Below are positions 46,735 to 54,986 of a DNA stretch of 54,986 nucleotides, piece by piece (the stretch's first letter is position 1; each line of letters begins with the position of its first letter). The notes beneath the pieces were generated by a model. That model saw only the letters and a list, made by a program, of their open reading frames with translations, was not told the DNA's origin and searched no databases. The translations under genes and the position numbers were made by a program. This stretch comes from Bacillota bacterium (GTDB taxonomy: Bacteria; Bacillota; Clostridia; Tissierellales; Peptoniphilaceae): positions 1 to 54,986 of the forward strand of contig JAUNLQ010000008.1 of NCBI GenBank assembly GCA_030532225.1. The letters are read 5' to 3'.

Positions 46735-48009
46735 ATGGATAGTTCAATTCGATACTTGAGAGAAGATATAGTTGATAATAAGAGATATAATGAAATTAAA
46801 ACAACAACCATAGAAATGTACACACCTACAGAGTATAGGTATCTAAGAGACCAAATGATTAAGTCTAAAGATTGGGAAATAGAGATTCTAGAAAGAATAT
46901 TAGACTTGATGGTAGATGGTTATAGAAAAAACGAGGGGGAAATACGTAAGTTAAATATTTATTTAGACTTATACTATATGAGCTTGCATACTGATTATAA
47001 TGGAGGATATAAGTATGCTACAGAAGTTTTTAAAAATGAAATAGAAGACTATTTAGATTTAAAAGAGCTGCCCTTTGACTTATATGCCCTTGAAGACCTG
47101 CACCAGGTATCTTGGTCGCATATTAATAGGGCAAAATCTGTTGAAGATATAGAAAGTATTCACAGTGCTTATCAAGTTAATAAAAAGGATTTAGAAAGGA
47201 AATTTTTTCTTTTAAAAAATAATCTAAAAGAAGTTGATGAAACTACTACTTCTCCTTGGACCTACCTTGCCAACAGTTATTCCTACCTTACCATAAAACC
47301 CAAGCTATTTCTTCCTTTGTTTATTATTTTATCAACCTATACGCTAATTTATGCTAGGAGGGAAAAGTCCCTAGACCTTATAAAATTAAGACCAGGAAAG
47401 AGATATAAGATTTATGGTCATTATGTCAAAATAATCTTAAGCCTATCTTTAATAATACTTGTTGGACCTGATCTTTTGGCAGTCTTATTTATGGGAATAA
47501 AAAACGGATTTTTTGGGCTAGCAAATCCAATTGGAATTTATAGGGATGGCTTAAAAACCTTGTATCCGTATGAAAATATTGGAATAGTAGCTAGAATAAG
47601 AGGGTTGGGTATAGTTTTTGGAGTGGGCTTTTATTCATGGACAGGAGATGCAATGGAATTTCTAGCTTTGGAAAATATAGAATTTTATAAGTTTCTTCTT
47701 CTGGCTAGTATCCCATCTATTTTAAAAGTAATATTTTTTGTAGTCCTAGGAGTGTCTATTGGTCTTTTGATAAAGAATGAAGTTTTAGGATTACTTACAA
47801 GTTCTATTGTCAGCCTGTTTACTATTTTATCAGCCATCTTAGCTCTTTTGAAAACTAGCTATAATATATTTTCTTTAGACAGTGGCTGGAACATTACCCT
47901 AGGTCATACTAACTTTTCCTGGTTAGGCAGTGTCCTTGGTCTTAGTTTAGGAATTTGCCTAGTAGTGGCTTTAAGTTTGCTCGTATTAAGAAATAGAGAA
48001 TTAGATTGA
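46735..48009 (+). CDS. ABC-2-type permease-like membrane protein, probably 5'-truncated
   Basis: 424 aa. Residues 1-185 are hydrophilic and charged, then come about six membrane helices starting LFLPLFIILSTYTLIYA. After the first of these, ARREKSLDLIKLRPGKRYKI is the kind of cytoplasmic loop seen in ABC-2 permeases. The family normally begins with a membrane helix before the large outside domain; here it is lacking. Only GGGGA stands as SD. The frame stays open for 14 codons upstream (LRIIFIIF is encoded) but has no ATG. No ATPase partner is adjacent. Confidence 0.55.
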   Translation: MDSSIRYLREDIVDNKRYNEIKTTTIEMYTPTEYRYLRDQMIKSKDWEIEILERILDLMVDGYRKNEGEIRKLNIYLDLYYMSLHTDYNGGYKYATEVFKNEIEDYLDLKELPFDLYALEDLHQVSWSHINRAKSVEDIESIHSAYQVNKKDLERKFFLLKNNLKEVDETTTSPWTYLANSYSYLTIKPKLFLPLFIILSTYTLIYARREKSLDLIKLRPGKRYKIYGHYVKIILSLSLIILVGPDLLAVLFMGIKNGFFGLANPIGIYRDGLKTLYPYENIGIVARIRGLGIVFGVGFYSWTGDAMEFLALENIEFYKFLLLASIPSILKVIFFVVLGVSIGLLIKNEVLGLLTSSIVSLFTILSAILALLKTSYNIFSLDSGWNITLGHTNFSWLGSVLGLSLGICLVVALSLLVLRNRELD

Positions 48010-48334
48010 TTTGACTGGGACTAAGCCTAGGGAAAAATATAAAATCTATTAAAGGATATAAATTAAGTTTTTCCAGGAGTTTTAATGCCCTCGAAATTTA
48101 CAAGAGGGCCCTCCTATTCTCTAATATTTATTGTAAGCACTTGCCATTGAAATTTGTTGGAACAATGTTAAAAAACATAATAGAATTAAGTCCCTCTTTA
48201 CTAGATTTTTAGTAGGGGGATTTTTTGATTTATGACTTAAAGAAAAAAATATTTTTATTTTTTAAGAGCTAGTTGTTTTTATAAAAAACCTTGGGTAGAA
48301 TAAATATGAAACCTATTGCATATTGGAGACTACT
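48010..48334 (+). other. Intergenic region with two hairpins
   Basis: GCCCTC/GAGGGC (about 48,089-48,111) lacks a T-run. CTCTTTACTA (48,194-48,203) with TAGTAGGGGG (48,210-48,219) and six T (48,221-48,226) is a terminator. As it stands 180 bp after the permease-like gene, it may end that transcript or a small RNA. The rest is AT-rich with no recognised content. Confidence 0.5.
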
Positions 48335-48781
48335 ATGAATAGATTAGACAAGGAAGAGTTTGTTATTGGCAGTATTTCACTTTTAGCCAACAAAATAAAT
48401 TTTTTTGGCGATGGTATTTTTCCTGATCTTACTTTTAAGCAGTGGTTCTTGTTGTTAATGATCGGAAAAATGGACAACAAGGACAAGACTTTAAATAGTA
48501 TTGCTCAGGTTGTAGGGACTAGTAGACAAAATGTTAAGAAAATGCTAGGGACTTTAGAGGCCAAGGGCTATGTTAGTGTGGAAAAATCCAAAAGGGATAG
48601 ACGGGCCTTGAATATTGAATTGACAGCTAAGACTTTTGATTTTTTTGCTGCTAACAATGAAGCTACTGCCCTAGAAACTAAAAAGCTTTTTGCTCCATTT
48701 TCTAATGAAGACTTGGCAAGTTTTGTTAAGGGGTTGGAAAAATTTTTATATTGTTTTGAACTTTACGAAAGGAAGGGTTAG
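48335..48781 (+). CDS. MarR family transcriptional regulator
   Basis: 148 aa from ATG 48335 with GGAG 6-7 nt upstream. Winged helix: LTFKQWFLLLMIG, then LNSIAQVVGTSRQNVKKMLG (recognition) and EKSKRDRRALNIELT (wing). The membrane protein gene follows after 2 nt, so this regulator probably controls its own small operon. The ligand is unknown. Confidence 0.88.
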   Translation: MNRLDKEEFVIGSISLLANKINFFGDGIFPDLTFKQWFLLLMIGKMDNKDKTLNSIAQVVGTSRQNVKKMLGTLEAKGYVSVEKSKRDRRALNIELTAKTFDFFAANNEATALETKKLFAPFSNEDLASFVKGLEKFLYCFELYERKG

Positions 48782-48783
48782 CT

Positions 48784-49686
48784 ATGTTTTCTAGAAAAAC
48801 TTTTTATAGTGTTTTTAATATATTTACCATCTTACTTTTAATCCTAATAACTATTTCTGGGCTTTCTTCTTTTGGTCAGGCTGCTCCCTATGATTTTATA
48901 AATCTTTATGGAGACAGGGTGGAAATTTGGGGTGGGGGAATCTATGGCCATGATTCTTATTTTAAGGCTCCTATTTTTATAGGTTCTGATTTTACTATCT
49001 TAGTAGTAGTTGTCCCTTGGCTGCTACTTACTTTTTATAGGACTTTAAAAAATCCTAGTCTTGAAAATTATATTTCTAATTTTGGAATTTACAGCCTCTT
49101 ACTTTATTATTCTGCCAGCCTGGCCTTTGGGGTTACTTATAACATTCTCCACCTGGCTTATATAGCCTTGTTTAGTCTAAGTTTTTTTGCTGAATTAATG
49201 CTCTTAAAAATCTTCCATGGTTTTAGCCTTAGGCTGGGGAAATTTTCTAAGTCATATTTTTCCAAGGCTATGAAAGTGTTTTTGTTTGTGGCAGGTTTGT
49301 CTCTTTTTCTTGCCTGGCTGCCTGATATTATTATTTCCATTTTCAAGGGCAGGTCCTTAGGTCTTATTGAAGTTTATACTACTGAAATTACCAATGTTTT
49401 AGATATGGGAATAATTAGTCCCTTAATGTTTTTTACTTATTATTTAATTAAGAATGAAGACTTTTTAGGCTATGTTTTTCTTCGTATGCTTTTTAAGGTC
49501 TGCCTTTGCATTGGCATTATGCTTCCTATTCAGACTATTTTCCAAGTTCTTGCAGGGATATCTATTCCCTTGGCAGCAGTAATAAGCAAGATTTTAACCT
49601 TTGTTCTTATGGCTTTTTTTGCTGCCTATTTTGAATGGACTTTAAAGAGACAAAGTAAATGGAAAAATATTGTTGTGGAAAGGTGA
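48784..49686 (+). CDS. Integral membrane protein of unknown function
   Basis: 300 aa with about seven or eight hydrophobic helices. A short extracytoplasmic loop after the first helix holds NLYGDRVEIWGGGIYGHDSY. I recognise no family. DUF2975-like layout (MarR-type regulator plus membrane protein) is possible but not shown. Co-transcribed with the MarR gene. Confidence 0.6.
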   Translation: MFSRKTFYSVFNIFTILLLILITISGLSSFGQAAPYDFINLYGDRVEIWGGGIYGHDSYFKAPIFIGSDFTILVVVVPWLLLTFYRTLKNPSLENYISNFGIYSLLLYYSASLAFGVTYNILHLAYIALFSLSFFAELMLLKIFHGFSLRLGKFSKSYFSKAMKVFLFVAGLSLFLAWLPDIIISIFKGRSLGLIEVYTTEITNVLDMGIISPLMFFTYYLIKNEDFLGYVFLRMLFKVCLCIGIMLPIQTIFQVLAGISIPLAAVISKILTFVLMAFFAAYFEWTLKRQSKWKNIVVER

Positions 49687-49732
49687 GCTGTTTTTTAAAA
49701 AAGAAAAGAATTTTTCATTTTTCCTAGGGCTA

Positions 49733-49761
49733 TTGAAATAAATATTTCACTATGCTATAAT
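49733..49761 (+). promoter_or_regulatory. Promoter of the corrinoid-uptake operon
   Basis: TTGAAA (49733-49738), 17-bp spacer, TATAAT (49756-49761). Confidence 0.75.
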
Positions 49762-49794
49762 TCCAGTTGACAATTAAATAAGCAAAGAATATAT

Positions 49795-49935
49795 TTTATT
49801 TTCTTAGTTGAAGGGGAAACAAGTTAAAGTCTTGTGCGGTCCCGCCACTGTAATGGATTCTTTCCAAAGCCAGGCTACCTTCCATATTCTTTTTAGCTTA
49901 AATCTCACGAGCGATGGGATAAGGCTGGATTAGAT
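49795..49935 (+). promoter_or_regulatory. Second cobalamin riboswitch
   Basis: The core is very typical: GGGGAAACAAG, then TGCGGTCCCGCCACTGTAA (B12 box), then AAAGCCAGGCTACCTTCC. A transporter operon follows. The 3' boundary is estimated; AAATCT (49900-49905) can pair with AGATTT (49932-49937). Confidence 0.92.
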
Positions 49936-49943
49936 TTTTTGTG

Positions 49944-49977
49944 TCCCCTTGTCTTTATGGCTAGGGGATTTTGTTTT
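49944..49977 (+). terminator. Riboswitch-linked terminator
   Basis: TCCCCT (49944-49949) with AGGGGA (49963-49968) and TTTTGTTTT. AAGGGGA in the aptamer (49811-49817) can pair with TCCCCTT here instead, a possible antiterminator. Confidence 0.65.
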
Positions 49978-50170
49978 GGAAAAAAATAGGTGCTAGAGTG
50001 TTTTAGGTTAACTACTAGTAGTTCAGAAAAGGCAGGGTGAAGAAACTTTCAAAACTACATAAAAATTTAGGCCAACTTATGGGCCTGACAAAAATTATTG
50101 TGAGGATTTTATGTTTTTCTATTAGAAAATGAGACAAAATTTTTTGTTTCTATGTTAAAGAATTTATGAG
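49978..50170 (+). other. Long leader after the riboswitch terminator
   Basis: No gene. It holds a perfect 14-bp palindrome AACTACTAGTAGTT (50010-50023) and a small stem AGGCC/GGCCT near 50,090-50,110. Nothing else was recognised. Confidence 0.4.
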
Positions 50171-51223
50171 GTGATGGAGCTGGAAAAAAGTTTTAAGGGA
50201 AAAAATTTATACAAGACTCTTGTAAGTAAAAAGGGCAGGATAATTATTTTATTAGTCTTAGGAATATTTTTGTCTTTTTTGCTGAATTTATTTGTGGGAA
50301 GTGCAGGTCTTTCTATGGTAGATACTATTAAGACGGTCTTTGGTCAGGCTGATAAGGTGAACAGGACTATAATCTGGGACATTAGGATGCCAGTGGCCCT
50401 GTCTGCTATTTTAGTTGGTGCAGGTTTGGCTGTTGCTGGTGCTGAGATGCAAACAGTTTTAAACAATCCTATGGCCAGTCCTTATACTTTAGGGATTTCT
50501 TCTGCTGCTTCTTTTGGAGCTGCTTTGGCCATTATTTTGGAAATTAGCATTAGTCCCTTTTTAGATAGTATTTTAGTAAGCTTAAGTGCCTTTTCTTCAG
50601 CTGTATTTACTTCTTTCTTGATTTTTAGTTTGTCAAAAAAATACAACTGGGACAAAAGTGTAATGATATTGTTTGGTATTGCTATGAGTTTTTTATTTGG
50701 AGCTTTGACTACTTTTTTACAATACATAGCCAATGAGAATAATCTCCAGTCCTTTATTTTTTGGTCCTTTGGTGACCTAAGTAAAATAAGCTGGAAGCAA
50801 ATTTTTATTTTATTTTTTATTGTTGCTAGTATTTATTTATTTTTCTTTAAACAGTCTTGGTCCTTGACGGCTATGACTCTAGGAGACACTAATGCCATGA
50901 GTTTAGGTATTGATGTAAAAAGTTTGAGAAGAAAGTCTATAATTTTGATTTCAGTTTTGTCGGCTACTTGTGTTGCCTTTGCTGGAACCATTGGTTTTAT
51001 AGGCATTGTGGCCCCTCATATTGCTAGAATCTTATGTGGTGAAGACCAAAGATACTTTTTGCCTGTGTCGGCCCTTGTGGGAGCTCTGATTTTGTCCCTT
51101 GCTTCTATATTGGGAAAAACTTTAATAGCTGGGGTAATCTTGCCTATAGGCTTGGTAACTTCTATGGTTGGGATTCCTTTTTTTGTTTATCTAATTATAA
51201 ATCACAAGGGAGGAAGCAGATGA
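50171..51223 (+). CDS. FecCD/BtuC-type ABC importer permease
   Basis: 350 aa, about ten helices. WDIRMPVALSAILVGAGLAVAGAEMQ is the FecCD signature start, and GFIGIVAPHIARILCGEDQR is the loop that contacts the ATPase. Start is GTG 50171 or ATG 50174; the SD is weak. FecCD permeases carry siderophores, heme or corrinoids; the riboswitch upstream points to a corrinoid. Confidence 0.9.
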   Translation: MMELEKSFKGKNLYKTLVSKKGRIIILLVLGIFLSFLLNLFVGSAGLSMVDTIKTVFGQADKVNRTIIWDIRMPVALSAILVGAGLAVAGAEMQTVLNNPMASPYTLGISSAASFGAALAIILEISISPFLDSILVSLSAFSSAVFTSFLIFSLSKKYNWDKSVMILFGIAMSFLFGALTTFLQYIANENNLQSFIFWSFGDLSKISWKQIFILFFIVASIYLFFFKQSWSLTAMTLGDTNAMSLGIDVKSLRRKSIILISVLSATCVAFAGTIGFIGIVAPHIARILCGEDQRYFLPVSALVGALILSLASILGKTLIAGVILPIGLVTSMVGIPFFVYLIINHKGGSR

Positions 51224-52005
51224 TAAGAATAGAAAATTTAACTTTTGCTTATAATAAAAACGAAAAAATCCTTAAGGACTTGTCCTTAATGTTTGATAAG
51301 GATTTGAATATTATTATTGGCCCAAATGCCTGTGGCAAGTCCACCTTGTTAAAGTGCATCTTTGGTTTGTTCAAATATGAGGGCAAGGTCTTTTGGCAGG
51401 ACCAGGACCTGTCTAAGCTGTCCTTTGAAGAAAAATCAAAGATAATGGCTTATTTGCCTCAGGGAGATGTGAGAGATACGTCTTTAACTGTTTTTGAAAC
51501 TGTTTTATTAGGCAAGGTGTCTTCTCTTAACTGGAAGCTTAGGAATGACCAACTTGAAGAGGTTTATAATATTTTAGACATTATGAATTTGCTGCCCCTT
51601 TATAATAAAAAGCTAAGTGAACTTTCAGGTGGCCAAAAAAAGCTAGTAACAATTGCCCAAACCCTTATCCGCCAACCTAAGTTAATAATAATGGATGAGC
51701 CTACTAATAATTTGGATATTCAAAAACAGCTTGAATTATTTGAAATAGTAAAGCAAATTATTAAGCACAAAAAAATTCAGTTTATTATGGTTTTGCACGA
51801 CATAAATCTATCGGTAAAGTATGCTGATAAGCTTATTGTAATGAATCGTGGGAAAAAACCTACTTATGGCAGACCAGACCAAATAATTAGTTCGAATATG
51901 CTCAAGGAAGTTTATGGCATAAATAGCAAGTTGATTTTAGATGAAGATAAAAAAACCTATGTAGTAGCTGAGTCTTCAGTAAATAATATTAGTTTATTTG
52001 AATAG
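51220..52005 (+). CDS. ABC importer ATPase (BtuD/FecE type)
   Basis: 261 aa. Walker A GPNACGKST, Q-loop in MAYLPQGD, signature LSGGQKKLV, Walker B LIIMDEPTNNLD, and switch histidine in VLHDINLS. It overlaps the permease by 4 nt. Confidence 0.93.
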   Translation: MIRIENLTFAYNKNEKILKDLSLMFDKDLNIIIGPNACGKSTLLKCIFGLFKYEGKVFWQDQDLSKLSFEEKSKIMAYLPQGDVRDTSLTVFETVLLGKVSSLNWKLRNDQLEEVYNILDIMNLLPLYNKKLSELSGGQKKLVTIAQTLIRQPKLIIMDEPTNNLDIQKQLELFEIVKQIIKHKKIQFIMVLHDINLSVKYADKLIVMNRGKKPTYGRPDQIISSNMLKEVYGINSKLILDEDKKTYVVAESSVNNISLFE

Positions 52006-52010
52006 GAGAG

Positions 52011-52763
52011 ATGATGAGAAATATTTATATTATAGGAGGCGGGCCAGGAGACCCAGACCTTATAAGTCTAAAGGCTAAAAAAATAATAGAAAAGTCTGAT
52101 TATATTTTTATGAGCCAAAGATATTTAAATGGAGCCATGTTTGAAAATATAAAAGAGGATTGCAGGCTTCTTGATAGTTTTGATTATTCTTATGATGAAA
52201 AGTTGGATTTTGCAAAAAAGGCTGTTGGTAATAACAAAATTGTTTCTTTTATTACTATGGGAGACCCAGCCCTTTATGGTATGGTTGGAGGCTTGGTAGA
52301 TAGGTTTGAGAAAAATTTCCTAGACTTTGAAATTATTCCAGGTATAAACGCGGCCTTGGCCTCATCAGCAAGCTTAAAGAGAGGATTTACTGGCCTTGGC
52401 TTAACTAACACTTCAGTTTGCACCAGCTTTAATAATGTGGAAGAATCCAAGGACCAATTGGAAAAAATTGCAGCTTTAGATTGTTCTGTTTCTATATTTA
52501 TGGGCCTAGAAAATCTTAAAGACATTGTTCAAATATTCTTAAAGCATAGGAGGGCAGACACGCCTATGGCCATTGTGTCCAATGCTTCTTGGGATAATGA
52601 AGAAGTGCTTCTTGGTAATTTGTCCAATATAATGGAAAAGTTTGAGATTGGGGAAAGAAAAAATTCCCTGATTTTAATTGGTGATTTTTTAACTGCAGAA
52701 TATGACTACGACCTGGAAAAAAGATTTATGGAAATGAAGAAAAAATCAGCAAGGAATAAATAA
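52011..52763 (+). CDS. CbiF-like tetrapyrrole methylase, divergent paralog
   Basis: 250 aa. The SAM-methylase frame is complete: IIGGGPGDPDLISLKAKKII, TMGDPALYGMVGG, PGINAALASSASLKRGFTG. Its C-terminal half aligns with the CbiF at 38,759 (SVSIFMGL/MAIFLSV, ASWDNEEVLLGNL/ATWEDQEILFGSL, ILIGDFL/ILVGNFI). It lacks the CbiF block SLVSPAHLDYTKEG, having SQRYLNGAMFENIKED. It lies inside an uptake operon, not with the pathway genes. Either a second C11-methyltransferase or an enzyme acting on an imported corrinoid. Start at tandem ATG 52011/52014. Confidence 0.82.
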   Translation: MMRNIYIIGGGPGDPDLISLKAKKIIEKSDYIFMSQRYLNGAMFENIKEDCRLLDSFDYSYDEKLDFAKKAVGNNKIVSFITMGDPALYGMVGGLVDRFEKNFLDFEIIPGINAALASSASLKRGFTGLGLTNTSVCTSFNNVEESKDQLEKIAALDCSVSIFMGLENLKDIVQIFLKHRRADTPMAIVSNASWDNEEVLLGNLSNIMEKFEIGERKNSLILIGDFLTAEYDYDLEKRFMEMKKKSARNK

Positions 52764-52844
52764 ATTTTTAGACATATACAATACTTTTATAAAACAATAA
52801 AGATGGTCTTGGAAAAAGACTAAAAAATAAAAAGGATGAAAAAA

Positions 52845-54008
52845 ATGAAAAGATTTTTAATACTTATATTAGCTTTAAGCTTAATGCTAACAATGTTAGG
52901 ATGTTCAAAAGATCAAGGTGAAGAAGTTAGTGCTACAAATGAAAGAGCAGATACAGCTAGCCTTAATGAAGAAAATACTAGTGGAAACAATGACTATGTG
53001 ACTGTGACAGACATGCTTGGCAGACAGGTTAAAATTAAAAAGCCTATTGAAAGGATTATAGTAAATCACTGGGACCTTGGAGAAGTTGTGTCTATGGTTG
53101 TTGGTCCTGAATATGAAAATATTCTTGTTGGAGTAGGAGGCTCTGGTAGTGCAGCTGAGTTTCAAAAGGTCTATGGCAAGGCTCTGCCTGGTCTACAAGA
53201 TATGGCTGTAATTAGTGCTAGTGGAAATAGTTCTTATGATCTAGAGATGATTATTAAATTACAGCCTGATGTGTTTTTTATAAATAGTTCAGGTTCTTAT
53301 TTAGAAAATGCTAAGAAACAAGTAGAGGACCTGGAAAAGGCTGGTATTCCTGTGTTTTTCTTCACCTTTGGTCAAGATGTTATAAATTCTCCCCAAGAGG
53401 GGATAAGGTTGTTAGGCCAGGTATTTGAAAAGGAAGCTAGGGCCAAGGAGATTACTGATTTTATTGATAGGCAATTTGACTTAGTTGATAGCAGGCTTGA
53501 AGGCCTTGAAGATGAGGACAGACCTAGGGTTTATTATGAACATAGTCGTGGTGCAGATATTAACAGTTACGGTTCTACTAATATTAAAGGTGGTTGGGCT
53601 ACAATTATAGAAAAAGCCAAGGGTAAAAATATTGGCAAAGATTCTTTAATGGAAAACAACCAAATTGATCCAGAATATTTGTTAAAGGTTGATCCTGATT
53701 TTATCTTCTTTTCCACAGGCTTAGGCTACAAGGATGCAAGTACAGACAAAACTCCAGAGTTAATAAACAAGCTGGTCCAAAGGCTAGGCTGGGAAGACCT
53801 TAAAGCAGTGAAAAACAAAGAGGTTCACGCCATGTTCCACGACCACTCTAGATCAGCCTTTGCCTTCTATCCAACACTTTATATGGCCAAGAATTTTTAT
53901 CCAGACTTAATGGAAGACCTTGATTCTGACCAAATCCTAAAAGAGTTTTATGATAAATTTTTGCTAGTCGACTATGAAGACGGCCTTTGGTCTTATAAAT
54001 TAGACTAA
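52845..54008 (+). CDS. Substrate-binding lipoprotein of the BtuF/FepB type
   Basis: 387 aa from ATG 52845, for which AAAGGA (52831-52836) is well placed; ATG 52836 overlaps that SD. The signal peptide ends in lipobox LTMLGC. A two-lobe helical-backbone binding protein follows: TVTDMLGRQVKIKKPIERII, then LQPDVFFINSSGS, and in the second lobe YGSTNIKGGWATIIEKA. A 72-nt gap separates it from the methylase gene, with no clear terminator. Confidence 0.88.
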   Translation: MKRFLILILALSLMLTMLGCSKDQGEEVSATNERADTASLNEENTSGNNDYVTVTDMLGRQVKIKKPIERIIVNHWDLGEVVSMVVGPEYENILVGVGGSGSAAEFQKVYGKALPGLQDMAVISASGNSSYDLEMIIKLQPDVFFINSSGSYLENAKKQVEDLEKAGIPVFFFTFGQDVINSPQEGIRLLGQVFEKEARAKEITDFIDRQFDLVDSRLEGLEDEDRPRVYYEHSRGADINSYGSTNIKGGWATIIEKAKGKNIGKDSLMENNQIDPEYLLKVDPDFIFFSTGLGYKDASTDKTPELINKLVQRLGWEDLKAVKNKEVHAMFHDHSRSAFAFYPTLYMAKNFYPDLMEDLDSDQILKEFYDKFLLVDYEDGLWSYKLD

Positions 54009-54029
54009 GAAAAGATTTTTAGAAAATTA

Positions 54030-54080
54030 AAGAGTCCAGTTTTAAATTTATTCTTAAAGCTGGCCTCTTTTTTCTTTTTT
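54030..54080 (+). terminator. Terminator of the uptake operon
   Basis: AGAGTCCAGTTTT (54030-54042) with AAAGCTGGCCTCT (54056-54068), followed by a T-rich run. Confidence 0.85.
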
Positions 54081-54123
54081 CTGTTATAATAAAATTAACA
54101 AGAAATTTTTAGGAGGTAAACTT

Positions 54124-54939
54124 ATGGACAAAGAGTACATATATAGGATTGCAGTAGAAGAGGATTTGAAATATACAGATGAAATTGAAAAACAGGCCCT
54201 GCCTATAATCGATCCTTATTACAAAAATAACATTCACATTTATAAGGGCGAAATTGACGGAGACCTTATTATGGTTTATGATGACAGCTATCCAGTAGGC
54301 ATGGGCAGGTATTCTTTCCACCCAGATGGAACTATGTGGCTGGAAACTGTTAGGGTTAGACCTGACTACCAAGGCAAGCATATTGGAACTGGCATCTATG
54401 AAAGATATATGGAAGCAGCCAAGGAAAACAAGGTTAAGATAATCAGGCTTTATACTGAAGGCTTTAATGAAAAATCCATGGGCCTAACAAAGAAAATGGG
54501 CTACAAGATTATACAAAAATACGACTACTATTCTATAAAGGCTCCTGAAGGCCAAGCTGACAGCCTAGGCTTTGAAGTAGAAAAAGACCTGGACAAGATT
54601 ATGGACATAATGACCAAGAATCCATGGACTGATATGATCTGTATCAACAACGTCTTCTATGATGTAAATAGAGAAAACATGGAATGGTTTATGAAAAGAG
54701 ATATGTTCTATTCAAAGGGAGATGCTTTACTTTTAGTAGGAGCTAGACACAACAGAGACTCAGTTGCCTATATAGGCTATATGTCTGGAAATTATGAAGA
54801 ATGTATAGAGGCAGCTATAAAAATGAATCCTGGCAAAACAGTTTCAGCTGGAATTTCTAAAAACAACCCTGACCTAGGCAAATACTTCTCTGATTTTGAA
54901 AAGAGATACGACCTAGTAGTGTCAGAACAAATAATTTAA
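54124..54939 (+). CDS. GNAT family N-acetyltransferase
   Basis: 271 aa. The acetyl-CoA site is VRVRPDYQGKHIGTGIYERY (about residues 79-98), preceded by MWLETV. After FNEKSMGLTKKMGY a second, weaker domain of about 130 residues follows, so the protein is larger than a simple GNAT. SD AGGAGG. The acceptor cannot be predicted. Confidence 0.85.
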   Translation: MDKEYIYRIAVEEDLKYTDEIEKQALPIIDPYYKNNIHIYKGEIDGDLIMVYDDSYPVGMGRYSFHPDGTMWLETVRVRPDYQGKHIGTGIYERYMEAAKENKVKIIRLYTEGFNEKSMGLTKKMGYKIIQKYDYYSIKAPEGQADSLGFEVEKDLDKIMDIMTKNPWTDMICINNVFYDVNRENMEWFMKRDMFYSKGDALLLVGARHNRDSVAYIGYMSGNYEECIEAAIKMNPGKTVSAGISKNNPDLGKYFSDFEKRYDLVVSEQII

Positions 54940-54946
54940 AAGTTTT

Positions 54947-54977
54947 GGGCTTAAGTTTTCTTAGGCCCTATTTTTTT
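54947..54977 (+). terminator. Terminator after the acetyltransferase gene
   Basis: GGGCTTAAG (54947-54955) with CTTAGGCCC (54960-54968), imperfect, then seven T. Confidence 0.82.
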
Positions 54978-54986
54978 GAAAATTTT

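Noticed and set aside
46195..48009. Insertion sequence or phage remnant causing the truncations
   Set aside because: No transposase, terminal repeats or target duplication are visible at the junction.

Overview
The window looks like chromosome of a low-GC, Gram-positive anaerobe of the Clostridia/Tissierellia type. Coding is rich in AGA, ATA and TTA, the SD sequences are strong AGGAGG, and Adk, S14 and L36 are the zinc-binding forms. The gene order is of the Firmicutes kind, and corrin synthesis is anaerobic with early cobalt insertion. A member of the Peptoniphilaceae is my best guess, but that is inference. I see no rRNA, CRISPR array, insertion sequence, phage gene or replication origin.

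Layout. 1-1,401: the 5' part of an exported alkaline phosphatase (minus strand), then 6S RNA and tRNA-Gly(GCC) with one promoter and one terminator. 1,462-8,461: a zinc-ribbon membrane protein and the protein quality-control cluster tig-clpP-clpX-lon-engB. 8,473-17,502: a DAACS symporter, two M18 aminopeptidases, a tetrahydrofolate riboswitch with a folT-like transporter, a DUF523 protein, a TIM-barrel protein, an unusual exported pair carrying TSCPD domains (one Tat substrate, one FMN-binding lipoprotein) and a YczE-like membrane protein. 17,777-31,925: the S10-spc-alpha ribosomal supercluster with a structured leader, lacking rpsD and map. 32,044-32,889: a YitT-family protein.

32,935-41,990: a cobalamin riboswitch with terminator, then eleven overlapping genes (cbiL-K-A-C-D-E-T-F-G-H-J) that take sirohydrochlorin to cobyrinate a,c-diamide. 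The later steps (cbiP, cbiB, cobU/S/T) are not in the window. The CbiA glutaminase domain lacks its nucleophilic cysteine. 41,996-46,169: an AgrC/AgrA-like sensor and LytTR regulator diverging from an ABC exporter; the region between holds four TGTTGAA elements in a symmetric array with 21-bp phasing. 46,195-48,009: two divergent, apparently 5'-truncated genes. 48,335-49,686: a MarR regulator and a membrane protein. 49,733-54,080: a second cobalamin-riboswitch unit encoding a FecCD/BtuCDF-type importer with an embedded CbiF paralog. 54,124-54,939: a GNAT acetyltransferase.

How the genes connect: B12 status probably controls both corrin synthesis (first riboswitch) and corrinoid uptake (second), and folate status controls FolT. 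The most novel-looking elements are the exported TSCPD/flavin pair, the phased LytTR-type operator, the cysteine-less CbiA, the CbiF paralog in an uptake operon and a trigger factor with a helix-turn-helix-like tail.
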